A DNA stretch of 64,000 nt from positions 480,195-544,194 of the forward strand of contig NZ_BMEM01000001.1 of assembly GCF_014636495.1 (NCBI RefSeq), in the 5' to 3' direction. Every line of letters starts with the position of its first letter. Position 1 is the stretch's first letter. The notes under the pieces are model-generated. The model saw only the letters and a list, made by a program, of their open reading frames with translations. It was not told the origin of the DNA and did no database searches. Below are positions 16,947 through 26,202 of this stretch, in pieces. Source of the stretch: Ornithinimicrobium tianjinense. GTDB taxonomy: Bacteria > Actinomycetota > Actinomycetes > Actinomycetales > Dermatophilaceae. Made by a program: the position numbers and the translations under genes.

Positions 16947-17642
16947 TCAGCGGGCCTCGTCGTCGAAGGTGACCGTCACGTCCGTGTAGCCGAGGGAGCC
17001 GAAGAGCCCCCGCAGCATCGCGGTGGTGTTCTCCTTGGCCAGGTCGACGAGCAGGCCCTCGCCGGTGGCCGCGCTGGTCATCTGCTCGATGGCCCGCAGC
17101 TGCGCCTCCCGCTCGACCTCCGAGCCCTGGAACCTGTTGACCAGGCCCTCGTCGCGGTGGGCGATGTAGCTGTCCGCCACGTCGAGGGTCGGCTCGTCCA
17201 CGGTCGGCTGGGGGAGGGTGACCGTCACCGTGGTGCCGTCCTCGGACAGCTCGACCCGGCGCTCGTCCAGCTCGCTGAAGTCGACGACCGCGTCGACGTC
17301 GCCCTTGCCGACGTAGAGCACCCGCTCCCCGTTGAGCCACCCGGGGACGAACCGGACGTCCTTCTCCACGTCGACCACGGTCTCGTAGTGCCCCGTCGCC
17401 GCGTGGTACTCGCTGATCTCGGTCAGCGACTTGAGCACCGACGCCCCGGTGCGGTCGACCGTCTCCTCGGCGAAAGGGTTGAGGTTCGGCGGCCAGCCGG
17501 TGAAGGCGACCGCGGCGGCGAGGTAGGTCCCGACGACGAGCACGGGCACCAGCACCAGCACCGTGAAGCACCCGACGACGGTCGTGAGGAACCCCGGCCG
17601 TCCTCGGTCACGGGAGGTGGCAGGGACGGCGTCGTCGCTCAT
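16947..17642 (-). CDS. DUF4230 membrane-anchored protein
   Basis: A 231-residue protein with one N-terminal membrane segment (TVVGCFTVLVLVPVLVVGTYLAAAVAF, about residues 21-47). An extracytoplasmic domain matches the DUF4230 pattern: YETVVDVEKDVRFVPGWLNG, ERVLYVGKGDVDAVVDFSEL, VTVTLPQPTV. Function of the family is unknown. The ATG at 17642 is preferred over the upstream in-frame start because the family begins with a short charged stretch before the helix. It ends 24 bases from the aldo/keto reductase stop in convergent orientation. Confidence 0.75.
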   Translation of the reverse strand: MSDDAVPATSRDRGRPGFLTTVVGCFTVLVLVPVLVVGTYLAAAVAFTGWPPNLNPFAEETVDRTGASVLKSLTEISEYHAATGHYETVVDVEKDVRFVPGWLNGERVLYVGKGDVDAVVDFSELDERRVELSEDGTTVTVTLPQPTVDEPTLDVADSYIAHRDEGLVNRFQGSEVEREAQLRAIEQMTSAATGEGLLVDLAKENTTAMLRGLFGSLGYTDVTVTFDDEAR

Positions 17643-17765
17643 GGTTGCGCACTGTAGCGGGCGACGTGCCGCCACCGGCGAGCGACGCCGACGGGTCTCA
17701 CAGCCGCTGGGCGTAGGCTGCTGAGGTATCGGGACCGTTCAGGTCTCGCCATCAAAGGCCATGCC

Positions 17766-17903
17766 ATGACAGACAAGTCGCCGCGCCAGTCGCTCACCAA
17801 GAAGTCCGGCAAGTCGATCAAGGAGAAGCGGGCCGACAAGCGGGCCAAGGAGGGCGAGTCGTCGTCCGCGGTCGAGAAGGCTGTCCACCCCGGCAAGCGC
17901 TGA
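17766..17903 (+). CDS. Small basic protein, 45 aa
   Basis: A short gene coding for MTDKSPRQSLTKKSGKSIKE followed by a lysine/arginine-rich stretch and ending VHPGKR. About a third of residues are Lys or Arg, with no hydrophobic core, so it is probably disordered and nucleic-acid binding. Similar KSGKS...KEKRA micro-proteins are widespread in Actinobacteria without a known role. It ends five bases before the next gene's GTG, suggesting coupled translation. Confidence 0.7.
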   Translation: MTDKSPRQSLTKKSGKSIKEKRADKRAKEGESSSAVEKAVHPGKR

Positions 17904-17908
17904 ACCTG

Positions 17909-19063
17909 GTGCTGCTCTCCGTCGGAGTGATGGCCCACTCCCGCAAGGAGAACGAGCACCGCCTGCCGATCCACCCCGAGCACCTGCCCAGGGTCGACGA
18001 GGACCTGCGCTCCCGCATCTTCCTGGAGCAGGGGTATGGAGCGCCCTTCGGCCTGTCCGACGAGACCCTCGCCGCCCTCGTGGGCGGCGTGCGGACCCGG
18101 GCCGAGCTGATCGCGGAGTGCGACGTCATACTCCTGCCCAAGGTGCAGGCCGAGGACCTCGCCGAACTGCGGGACGGGCAGGTCGTGTGGGGCTGGCCGC
18201 ACTGCGTCCAGGACGCCGCGATCACCCAGGAGGCGGTCGACCGGCGGCAGACACTCATCGCGTTCGAGGCGATGAACCACTGGTCGCGCGGCGGCAACCA
18301 CCTGCTGCACGTGTTCCACAAGAACAACGAACTGGCCGGCTACTGCTCGGTGCTGCACGCCCTCCAGCTCGTCGGCTCGACCGGCAGCTACGGCCGCAAG
18401 CGGCGTGCCGTCGTCATCGGCTTCGGGGCGACCGCCCGCGGTGCCGTGACCGCGCTGAGCGCGCTCGGCGTCGCCGACGTGCGGGTGCTGACCCAGCGCA
18501 AGGTCGCCGCGGTCGCCTCGCCGATCCACTCCGTGGACATCGTGCACGTCGACCAGGACGAGGACCCGGCGCTGACGACGGTGGTCACCACCGAAGGTGC
18601 GGTGCCGCTGGCGCCATACCTCGCCGACAACGACATCGTCGTCAACTGCGTCCTGCAGGACACCGCCGCGCCGTGGACCTTCCTCACCGAGGACGACCTG
18701 ACGATGTTCCGGCCGGGCAGCCTGGTCGTCGACGTGTCCTGCGACGAGGGCATGGGCTTCAGCTGGGCCCGGCCGACGACGTTCGACGATCCGGCCTTCG
18801 TCGTGGGGGACAACATCACCTACTACGCCGTCGACCACTCCCCGTCCTACCTGTGGGCCTCGGCGACGTGGGAGATCAGCCTGGCGCTGCTGCCGCACCT
18901 GCGCACGGTCCTGTCGGGGCCGGCCGCATGGGCGGCCGAGCCGACGGTCGGCCGGGCCGTGGAGATCCAGGACGGGCAGATCGGCAACCCGGCGATCCTG
19001 GCCTTCCAGGGACGGGCGGCGGCCTACCCGCACCCGAGACTCGCCGACGTCAGGGCTGGGTAG
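17909..19063 (+). CDS. N5-(carboxyethyl)ornithine synthase-like / alanine dehydrogenase family enzyme
   Basis: A 384-residue member of the alanine dehydrogenase/transhydrogenase fold. The N-terminus MLLSVGVMAHSRKENEHRLP matches the start of CeoS enzymes, which condense ornithine or lysine with pyruvate using NADPH. The Rossmann site is AVVIGFGATARGAVTALSAL (about residues 163-182). WGWPHCVQDAAITQ, FEAMNHW and DVSCDEGMGFSW are conserved family stretches. I took the GTG at 17909 because the homologous start lies there; the ATG at 17930 would cut the first strand. It follows the 45-residue gene by five bases. The product is likely an opine-like amino acid; ordinary alanine dehydrogenase activity is the alternative. 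Confidence 0.72.
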   Translation: MLLSVGVMAHSRKENEHRLPIHPEHLPRVDEDLRSRIFLEQGYGAPFGLSDETLAALVGGVRTRAELIAECDVILLPKVQAEDLAELRDGQVVWGWPHCVQDAAITQEAVDRRQTLIAFEAMNHWSRGGNHLLHVFHKNNELAGYCSVLHALQLVGSTGSYGRKRRAVVIGFGATARGAVTALSALGVADVRVLTQRKVAAVASPIHSVDIVHVDQDEDPALTTVVTTEGAVPLAPYLADNDIVVNCVLQDTAAPWTFLTEDDLTMFRPGSLVVDVSCDEGMGFSWARPTTFDDPAFVVGDNITYYAVDHSPSYLWASATWEISLALLPHLRTVLSGPAAWAAEPTVGRAVEIQDGQIGNPAILAFQGRAAAYPHPRLADVRAG

Positions 19064-19198
19064 CCACCATCGGCCAAGGATCGCTGGACCGTAAGGTCGA
19101 CGCAGTCCGGATGCCGAGCGGCGAATAGGCTCTACCCACTGCAGGCGGCGTGTCCACCGCCCTGCGCGACCACACGCTCCCTGTCGACGAGGAGACCC

Positions 19199-20884
19199 AT
19201 GAGCCACCCGCACCCAGAGCTGGGCGCCCCCCCGAAGCTACCGCGCAACGGCCTGAGGGTGGTGGCGCTGGGCGGACTGGGGGAGGTCGGGCGCAACATG
19301 GCCGTGCTCGAGCACCGTGGCAAGCTGCTGGTGATCGACTGCGGCGTGCTCTTCCCTGAGGAGCACCATCCCGGGGTCGACGTGATCCTGCCTGACTTCA
19401 CCTTCCTCCGCGACCGGCTGCAGGACGTGGTCGGCGTGGTGCTGACCCACGGGCACGAGGACCACATCGGTGCGGTGCCCTATCTGCTCAAGGAGCGTGG
19501 CGACATCTCGGTCGTGGGCTCCCGTCTGACGCTGGCGTTCGTGAGCGCCAAGCTCAAGGAGCACCGGATCACGCCCAGGACCACCCAGGTCGCGGAGGGG
19601 GATCGTCTCAGCCTCGGTCCCTTCGACTGCGAGTTCGTCGCGGTCAACCACTCCATCCCCGACGGGCTCGCCGTCATGGTGCGGACGTCGGCCGGGTCCG
19701 TGCTGCACACCGGCGACTTCAAGATGGACCAGTTCCCGCTGGACGACCGGATCACCGACCTGCGGGCGTTCGCGCGACTGGGGGAGGAGGGTGTGGACCT
19801 GTTCCTGACCGACTCGACCAACGCCGAGGTTCCAGGCTTCACCACCGCGGAGAAGGACCTGGCCCCGGCCATCGACACCGTGTTCCGCACCGCGCCCGGG
19901 CGCATCGTGGTGTCCAGCTTCGCCAGCCACGTCCACCGCATCCAGCAGGTCATGGACGCCGCCGCGGCGCACAAGCGCAAGGTCGCCTTCGTCGGGCGAT
20001 CGATGGTGCGCAACATGAAGATCGCCGAGGAACTGGGCTACCTGAAGGTGCCGCGCGGGCTGGTCGTCGACGTCCGGAAGCTGGACGACATGCCGGCCGA
20101 CCGGGTGACCCTCGTGTGCACCGGCTCCCAGGGCGAGCCCATGGCCGCGCTGTCGAGGATGGCCAACCGCGACCATCAGATCACCATCGGCGAGGGCGAC
20201 ACCGTACTGCTGGCCAGCTCACTGATCCCCGGCAACGAGAACGCCGTGTCCCGGATCATCAACGGCCTGACCCGGTGGGGCGCCAAGGTCGTGCACCAGG
20301 GCAACGCCAAGGTGCACGTCTCCGGGCACGCAAGCGCCGGTGAGCTGGTCTACTGCTACAACATCGTCCGGCCGCGCAACGTCATGCCCGTGCACGGCGA
20401 GTGGCGCCACCTGCGCGCCAACGCAGACCTGGCGATCGCCACCGGGATCGACCCTGAGCGGGTCGTCGTCGTGGACGACGGTATGGTCGTCGACCTCGTC
20501 GACGGGCGGGCAAAGGTCACCGGCAAGGTCCGGGCCGGCTACGTCTACGTCTCCGCCGGCAGCGTCGGCGACGTCACCGAGGAGGAGCTGCGCGACCGGT
20601 TGACGCTCAGCCAGCAGGGCACGGTCACCGTCGTCGTCCTGATCGACGCCGACACCGGCCGGCTGACCGAGCCGCCGGACTTCCTGGCCCGTGGTCTGGG
20701 CACCGACGAGAAGATGTTCGAGGCGTCGGTGCCGGCCATCGAGAAGGCACTGGCCGAAGCCGCGGCGCAGGGCATCGGCGACTCCCAGGAGCTGGAGCAG
20801 CGCATCGCGCGGGCGGTCTCCCAGTGGGCCTTCCGCAAGCACCGGCGCAACCCGCTCGTGATCCCGGTCGTCATCGACGCCTGA
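19199..20884 (+). CDS. rnj: Ribonuclease J
   Basis: A 561-residue metallo-beta-lactamase/beta-CASP ribonuclease with 5'-3' exo- and endonuclease activity in RNA processing. The zinc motif HGHEDHIGA lies at residues 84-92, with further ligands in NHSIPDG and HTGDFKMD. The beta-CASP part includes VVSSFASHVHRIQQV, CTGSQGEPMAAL and HVSGHASAGEL. The C-terminal domain ends RKHRRNPLVIPVVIDA, as usual in actinobacterial RNase J. The start ATG follows GAGGAG closely. Length is typical; no neighbour suggests a special role. Confidence 0.96.
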   Translation: MSHPHPELGAPPKLPRNGLRVVALGGLGEVGRNMAVLEHRGKLLVIDCGVLFPEEHHPGVDVILPDFTFLRDRLQDVVGVVLTHGHEDHIGAVPYLLKERGDISVVGSRLTLAFVSAKLKEHRITPRTTQVAEGDRLSLGPFDCEFVAVNHSIPDGLAVMVRTSAGSVLHTGDFKMDQFPLDDRITDLRAFARLGEEGVDLFLTDSTNAEVPGFTTAEKDLAPAIDTVFRTAPGRIVVSSFASHVHRIQQVMDAAAAHKRKVAFVGRSMVRNMKIAEELGYLKVPRGLVVDVRKLDDMPADRVTLVCTGSQGEPMAALSRMANRDHQITIGEGDTVLLASSLIPGNENAVSRIINGLTRWGAKVVHQGNAKVHVSGHASAGELVYCYNIVRPRNVMPVHGEWRHLRANADLAIATGIDPERVVVVDDGMVVDLVDGRAKVTGKVRAGYVYVSAGSVGDVTEEELRDRLTLSQQGTVTVVVLIDADTGRLTEPPDFLARGLGTDEKMFEASVPAIEKALAEAAAQGIGDSQELEQRIARAVSQWAFRKHRRNPLVIPVVIDA

Positions 20885-20969
20885 TCCCCACTCCGAGCGG
20901 GCGCCCGGCGGGCGACATCGGGCCCACGAGACGGAGCGAGGGCGGGCACCGGCCGGCGAGGCCGTGGCG

Positions 20970-22817
20970 TCAGCGAGACGCCTGGGGACTCCTCGCGCCG
21001 GCACCGCCGGCGAACAGCGGATCCTCGAAGCCTGGCCGGTCCTCCGGGTGCGCCCGCACGTCGTCCATCGACCTGGGCAGGTCGAAGGGCAGACGCCCTC
21101 GCGGTTCGACCTGACCGGTGAGCGCATCCACGAGCGCCTCGTCGCTCGTGCCGTAGGTGGCGGTCAGCACGGAGGCCACCGGGAGCAGGGGAGTCAGCAC
21201 GGCCGGCCGGTCCAGGAAGACGTCGAGGACCAGCGGGCAGTGCTGCGCGATCCGGCTGAGCCGCACCGCCCGTCCGGGTGGGAAGTCCAGGGACCCCTGG
21301 TGGAACCACGACTCCAGGAAGAGGTCGGAGCGGGGCTCGAAGGGCGCTGCCAGCCGGACGACCGCGAGGTCGGCGTCCTCCGGACGGCCGACCCGCTCGC
21401 CCAGCCGGGCGACCTGCTCGGGCGCCAGGCCCTCGGCATACACGCGCCGCCCACCACCAGCCAGCGGCAGCAGACCGGACTCGTCCTGCAGCACCGTCAC
21501 CGACTCCGCCTGCGCCCGCATCCCCGCGCGGCGGAAGTTTTCGTTCCCGACGACGCGCTCGGCCTCGTCCTCGTCCACGTAGGGGTCGTCGAACAACCCG
21601 AGCCGGAGCTTCACGAGCAGCACCCGGCGCGCCGACACGTCGACCCGCTCCTGGCTCACCCGTCCCGCAGCGACGAGGTCGGCGAGGATCTCGACGCACT
21701 CCTCGCCGCCGAACTGGTCGCACCCGGCCTCCAGCAGCAGCTCCATCCGGCCGTGCGCGTCGAGGTGCTCGACGCCCCACGCGCGGGCCGGCAGCACCTG
21801 GTCGCCGACGTGGTTGTCGTTGATCAGCTCCCAGTCCGACAGGACGAGACCGTCATACCCGAGCTCGTCGCGCAGCAGGCCCTGCAGGAGCGGGCCGTTG
21901 AAGCCGAAGCCGACCTCGGGCACCGCGACGCCGCCGCGCGCCAGACCCACGGGCATGCCGTAGTAGGGCATGACGCCGGCGACGCCCATGGCCGTCGCGC
22001 GGCGGAAGGGCGCCAGGTGGTCCTCGAACCGGCCGGCCGGGTAGACCTGCTCGCGCCCGTAGGGGAAGTGCGCGTCCTCGCCGTCCATCTGCGGTCCGCC
22101 GCCGGGAAAGTGCTTGACGACGCACGCCACGCTGCCCGGTCCGACCCCGTCACCGCGGACGCCCTGCAGGAAGGCCTCGCCGAGCCGGGACACCAGCTCC
22201 GGGTCCTGCCCGAAGGTGTGCTGCTGGCGGGCCCAGCGCGGCTCGGTCGCCAGGTCCAGCGTCGGGCCCAGCGCCATCCGGATCCCGACGGCGACGTACT
22301 CGGCCCGGACGATCTCGGCATACTCTCGGACGGCCTCGACGTCGTGCAGCGCCCCGATCCCGATCGGCTCTGGCCACTGCGAGAAGGCCCCGGCCGCAAA
22401 GCTGGCTCCCGCGTTCTCGCTCGAGCCGTGCCGCGGGTCGGTCGAGACCGTGACGGGTATGCCGTGCGGCGCCTCAACCGCCAGCTCCTGCAGCGCGTTG
22501 TGCCAGCGGGCGGCCTCGCGCGGGCTCCCGAGCGCGTGCACGTTGAAGTGCGTGAGGTGCTTGCCGAGGACGACCTCGCGGGTGCCGGTCTTGCTGATCG
22601 CGCCGGGGCCGTCGAGGAGGGTGCCGCCGGGGCCCTGCTCGATGACGGTGTGGAAGAGCAGGCCGATCTTCTCGGGCAGGCTGAGGCGGCCGAGCAGGTC
22701 GTCGGCCCGCTCCTCGGGGGTGAGCCGGGGGTCCTCGAACGGGTCCAGCCGACCGTTGCGGTTCAGGTCCCTGAACCGCACGCCGCCCGGACCCGTCGAG
22801 GGGGTCAGCCTGCTCAC
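20970..22817 (-). CDS. GH3 beta-glucosidase, probably sophorose-active
   Basis: A 615-residue glycoside hydrolase family 3 enzyme without signal peptide, so cytoplasmic. It starts GVRFRDLNRNGRLDPFEDPR, and has the family landmarks VVKHFPGGGP and the nucleophile aspartate in DGLVLSDWELIND. The GTG at 22817 overlaps the upstream glucanase stop by four bases; the much longer open frame above it is a shadow. In Listeria innocua a GH3 enzyme beside the 1,2-beta-oligoglucan phosphorylase gene hydrolyses sophorose; the same neighbourhood here (phosphorylase, transporter, glucanase) suggests the same job. Specificity is inference from context. Confidence 0.85.
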   Translation of the reverse strand: MSRLTPSTGPGGVRFRDLNRNGRLDPFEDPRLTPEERADDLLGRLSLPEKIGLLFHTVIEQGPGGTLLDGPGAISKTGTREVVLGKHLTHFNVHALGSPREAARWHNALQELAVEAPHGIPVTVSTDPRHGSSENAGASFAAGAFSQWPEPIGIGALHDVEAVREYAEIVRAEYVAVGIRMALGPTLDLATEPRWARQQHTFGQDPELVSRLGEAFLQGVRGDGVGPGSVACVVKHFPGGGPQMDGEDAHFPYGREQVYPAGRFEDHLAPFRRATAMGVAGVMPYYGMPVGLARGGVAVPEVGFGFNGPLLQGLLRDELGYDGLVLSDWELINDNHVGDQVLPARAWGVEHLDAHGRMELLLEAGCDQFGGEECVEILADLVAAGRVSQERVDVSARRVLLVKLRLGLFDDPYVDEDEAERVVGNENFRRAGMRAQAESVTVLQDESGLLPLAGGGRRVYAEGLAPEQVARLGERVGRPEDADLAVVRLAAPFEPRSDLFLESWFHQGSLDFPPGRAVRLSRIAQHCPLVLDVFLDRPAVLTPLLPVASVLTATYGTSDEALVDALTGQVEPRGRLPFDLPRSMDDVRAHPEDRPGFEDPLFAGGAGARSPQASR

Positions 22818-24388
22818 TCGCTGGCGCCGAACTCCTCGAGCGCGATGACGGGGCGAACCTCGCGCTCGACCTCGCCGCGGACGAAGTAGCGCTGCAGCAT
22901 CCCGTCGCCGAGGACGTTGCCGAGCGCGCCCATGATCATCGCCTGGTCCAGCGACAGGTGACGCTGGGCGACCTGCCCGGACTCGGTGGCGATCGCGTCG
23001 TAGAAGCCGCCGGGGCCGTAGCTGTCGAAGTCGGCCTCGACCGCGCTGAGGGTGGCGATCGCCTCCTGCGGCTCGTGCATCATCGCCAGGAACGCCGCGT
23101 GCGGGGTGACCACGCCGTCGCCGAAGTCGGGCTTGGGCTGGTCCCAGTGGTAGTCGGTGTGCTCGATGTCGGAGAAGTAGCCGTCCGGCCGCAGGCCGAG
23201 CGCCTCCACACCCCACTCCGAGTAGCCGCCGTAGGGGTGGCTGGCTGGGCTGAACCCCCAGTAGCCGTACTCCTCCAGCCCGTGCAGCCGCTGCACGGCG
23301 ACGTGGTTGGGGTGGTTGCGACCCCAGCTCTCCGGCGCCCAGTCCTCCTCGGGCACGAAGACGTTGGGCATGAGCTCCTCGAACATCGAGCCGCCCCAGC
23401 CGGGCACGGTGAGCATCCCGTAGTAGTCGTGCGCGCCCTCGAAGACGTCCACGCCGAGGTAGGTCCTCCACTCGCCCACCGGGGGCATCTCCGGCCAGGT
23501 CCAGTCCGGCGGGAAGGTCCGCCACGCCTGGAAGTAGGCCTCCGGCGGCACCTGCTGCTTGGCCATCGCCAGGTAGGTCGTCACCCGCGTCTCGGAGACG
23601 ATCGTGTCGTAGTGGTGGGTGGCGGTGTACCAGACGTCCCTGCCCTCGCCGATGAGGTCGCGCGGCTCGGTCGGCGGCGGGTTGTTCAGCCGCGTGGGCT
23701 CCTCGAGGTAGAACCCGCCGTACATGAGGTAGGGCTTCCAGAAGGTCGGGTCGGCGAAGACGTCGAAGCGCATCCGCTCGAACATCGCGCCCGCGACCTT
23801 GCTGTTGGCGGGGTCGGCGTTGCGGACGACGAGCAGTGCGGCGCCCAGCCAGGCGGCGTCGACGCTGGACACGAACGGCACGACCGGGTCGCCGTTGTCG
23901 GGCCACGCGTAGATCACCGAGCCGTCCCGCGGGTCGTACCAGTTGAAGTACATCCCGCTCGCCTCGTGGTGCTCCATACCCTGGAGGGTCTGCAGCGTCT
24001 GCCGGATCCGCCGCGACGCCTCGCCCGGGGTGATGATCCGCAGATCGCGGGCGACGATGGTCGACCAGAGGTAGCCGCCCATGTTGGTGGGGCTGGTGTA
24101 GATGCCCGCCGTCGACAGGTCGCCGGTGATGTTGTCCGAGACCAGGCCCGTCGCCGGGTCGGTCATGGCGACCATCGAGTGCCAGGTGTCGCGCGCCCAG
24201 CGCAGGAGCAGCTCGCGGTCGGCGGAGGACAGGCCCGGGTCGGGTCGGCGCGGGCCGAGCCCGTTGCCCTGGGTCGCGTGGGCGGAGGTCGGGTATGCCG
24301 CCAGCGCGGCGGCCGCGAGCCCGCCGGCCAGGGCCGTGCGACGCGTGATGGGTCGGCCGGTGCCTCGGCCGTGGCGGAGGTCAGTCAT
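22814..24388 (-). CDS. Tat-exported glucoamylase-like protein, likely GH144 beta-1,2-glucanase
   Basis: A 524-residue secreted protein. The N-terminus carries a twin-arginine signal (PITRRTALAGGLAAAALAAY, cleavage near AHA). The mature part has the (alpha/alpha)6 landmarks of the glycoamylase/GH144 fold: TSPTNMGGYLWSTIVARDL, GMYFNWYDPRDG, VSSVDAAWLGAALLVVR, SWGRNHPNHVAVQ, WGFSPASHPYGGYSEWGVEALG and DGVVTPHAAFLAM. GH144 enzymes cut beta-1,2-glucan to sophoro-oligosaccharides. It lies between the sugar permeases and the GH3 enzyme in one operon, 24 bases after the permease stop and overlapping the GH3 start. Another related GH family with the same fold is possible; the fold call is firmer than the linkage specificity. 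Confidence 0.78.
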   Translation of the reverse strand: MTDLRHGRGTGRPITRRTALAGGLAAAALAAYPTSAHATQGNGLGPRRPDPGLSSADRELLLRWARDTWHSMVAMTDPATGLVSDNITGDLSTAGIYTSPTNMGGYLWSTIVARDLRIITPGEASRRIRQTLQTLQGMEHHEASGMYFNWYDPRDGSVIYAWPDNGDPVVPFVSSVDAAWLGAALLVVRNADPANSKVAGAMFERMRFDVFADPTFWKPYLMYGGFYLEEPTRLNNPPPTEPRDLIGEGRDVWYTATHHYDTIVSETRVTTYLAMAKQQVPPEAYFQAWRTFPPDWTWPEMPPVGEWRTYLGVDVFEGAHDYYGMLTVPGWGGSMFEELMPNVFVPEEDWAPESWGRNHPNHVAVQRLHGLEEYGYWGFSPASHPYGGYSEWGVEALGLRPDGYFSDIEHTDYHWDQPKPDFGDGVVTPHAAFLAMMHEPQEAIATLSAVEADFDSYGPGGFYDAIATESGQVAQRHLSLDQAMIMGALGNVLGDGMLQRYFVRGEVEREVRPVIALEEFGASE

Positions 24389-24412
24389 GGCAGGTCTCCT
24401 TGCGGGGTGGTC

Positions 24413-25243
24413 TCACTTCATGCCGGTGGTGGCGATGCCCTGGATAAAGCGCTTCTGGAAGATGAGGAAGACGATGAGGACGGGGATGACGACCACGGTC
24501 GCGCCCGCGAGGAGCAGACCGTAGTTCGTCTGGTTCTGGCCGGTGGAGATGAGCGCCAGCGCGACCGGAAGGGTGTAGCTGCGCTCGCCGGTCGCGACGA
24601 CGAGGGGCCACAGGAAGTTGTTCCAGCTGCCGAGGAAGGTGAGAATCCCCAGGGTGGCGAGCGCCGGGCCGAGCAGCGGGAGGATGACGCGGCCGAAGAT
24701 CGCCAGCTCGCCGGCGCCGTCGATCCGGGCGGCCTCGACGAGGTCACGGGGCAGGCCCAGGATGAACTGCCGCATCAGGAAGACCCCGAAGGGGGAGACC
24801 AGGAACGGCAGGATGAGGCCGGGCAGGGTGTTGACCAGCCCCATGTTGGCGACAAGGACGAAGAGCGGCACGAAGGTCACCACGCCGGGGATCATCAACG
24901 TGCCCAGGATGAGCGCGAAGATGAGGCGCTTGCCGCGGAAGCTGAGCATCGCCAGGGCGTAGCCGACCGCGGAGCAGAACAGCAGGTTGCCTGCGGTCAC
25001 GGTGAGCGCCACGACCGTGGAGTTGAAGAAGTAGCGCCCGAAGCTGTTGCGCGAGAACAGGTCGCGGAAGTTCTGCATGGTCGGGTTCTCCGGCCACCAG
25101 GTCGGGGGCACCGAGCGCAGCTCGGCGTTGCTCTTGACGCTGCCCAGCACCATCCACACGAACGGCGTCACCACGAGGACGAACGCCACGGTGAGGAGGA
25201 GGTAGAGCCACCACCGGTTGCGGAAGCTGGCCTCGCGCGTCAT
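24413..25243 (-). CDS. ABC sugar transporter permease, MalG type
   Basis: A 276-residue inner-membrane permease with six membrane segments. The cytoplasmic EAA loop, VEAARIDGAGELAIFGRVIL followed by PLLGPALAT, contacts the ATPase. The N-terminus (NRWWLYLLLTVAFVLVVTPF) and the C-terminus ending FIQGIATTGMK are typical of MalG-like subunits. The ATG overlaps the MalF-like gene stop by four bases. The operon has no ATPase gene, so a shared MsmK/SugC-like ATPase encoded elsewhere is expected. Confidence 0.93.
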   Translation of the reverse strand: MTREASFRNRWWLYLLLTVAFVLVVTPFVWMVLGSVKSNAELRSVPPTWWPENPTMQNFRDLFSRNSFGRYFFNSTVVALTVTAGNLLFCSAVGYALAMLSFRGKRLIFALILGTLMIPGVVTFVPLFVLVANMGLVNTLPGLILPFLVSPFGVFLMRQFILGLPRDLVEAARIDGAGELAIFGRVILPLLGPALATLGILTFLGSWNNFLWPLVVATGERSYTLPVALALISTGQNQTNYGLLLAGATVVVIPVLIVFLIFQKRFIQGIATTGMK

Positions 25244-26199
25244 CGGTCGTCCCTCTCGGCCAGGAAGCGGAACTGGATCGCGGTGACGATGACGATGACG
25301 ATGAAGATCAGGTAGCTCAGTGCAGCGGCATACCCGTAGTTACCGAAGCTGAACTGCTGGTAGGTGTACATCGACGCCGAGATCGTGCTGTTGAGCGGGC
25401 CGCCGTCGGTCATGACGAAGGGCTCCTCGAAGAACTGCAGGTAGCCGATGGCGGTGGTGACCGAGACGAAGAGGATCGTGGGGCGCAGGATCGGCAGCGT
25501 GATGTGCCTGAACCGCTGCCACGCGCTCGCGCCGTCGATCGCCGCGGCCTCGTGCAGGGCGTGCGGCACCCCCTGCAGGCCGGCGAGGAAGATGATCATC
25601 GCCGTGCCGAAGTTGCGCCAGGTGGCCATCGCGATCAGCGAGGGCATCGCCCACGTCGTCGAGCCCAGCCAGTTGGGCCCGTCGACGCCGACCCAGCCGA
25701 GCGCGGTGTTGACCAGCCCCGCGTCGGGGTGGAGCAGGAAGCGCCAGACCACCGCGACCGCGACGATCGAGGTGATCACCGGGGTGTAGAAGCCGAGCCG
25801 GAAGACCGACCGGAACTTGCTGATCCCGCTGTTGAGCGCCACGGCCGCCGTGAGCGCCACCAGCATCGTCAGCGGGACGCCGACGAGGACGAAGTAGGCG
25901 GTGTTGAACGCGGCCTTGCGGAAGATGGGGTCGGCGAACGCCTTCGTGTACTGGTCCAGCCCGACGAAGTCGACCGCGAAGGGGGTGCGCAGGTCACGGT
26001 TGCGGATGTCGGTGAAGGAGAAGAAGACCGACTGGATCACCGGCCAGGCGGTGAAGGTGAGGAAGAGCAGGAGGAAGGGCAGGGTCAGCAACCACCCGGC
26101 CCGCTCCTCCCGCGCCGCACCGGGGGCGCGGGAGGAGCCGGTGGTCCTGGGCGCGAGCCGACCCACCTGCGACGGGGGCGTCGCGGTCGGGGCGGCCAT
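25240..26199 (-). CDS. ABC sugar transporter permease, MalF type
   Basis: A 319-residue permease with six predicted membrane segments after a Pro/Ala/Thr-rich cytoplasmic lead (about 34 residues). The EAA loop reads ALHEAAAIDGASAWQRFRHI followed by TLPILRP. FVMTDGGPLNSTISASMYTY is the usual MalF-family region before the last segments. It begins four bases after the binding-protein stop and overlaps the second permease. With that subunit it forms the channel for the oligosaccharide delivered by the lipoprotein. Confidence 0.93.
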   Translation of the reverse strand: MAAPTATPPSQVGRLAPRTTGSSRAPGAAREERAGWLLTLPFLLLFLTFTAWPVIQSVFFSFTDIRNRDLRTPFAVDFVGLDQYTKAFADPIFRKAAFNTAYFVLVGVPLTMLVALTAAVALNSGISKFRSVFRLGFYTPVITSIVAVAVVWRFLLHPDAGLVNTALGWVGVDGPNWLGSTTWAMPSLIAMATWRNFGTAMIIFLAGLQGVPHALHEAAAIDGASAWQRFRHITLPILRPTILFVSVTTAIGYLQFFEEPFVMTDGGPLNSTISASMYTYQQFSFGNYGYAAALSYLIFIVIVIVTAIQFRFLAERDDR

Positions 26200-26202
26200 G
26201 GC

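Noticed and set aside
20955-20985. Terminator between rnj and the GH3 gene
   Set aside because: Only a five-base-arm hairpin overlapping the GH3 stop; too weak in GC-rich DNA.
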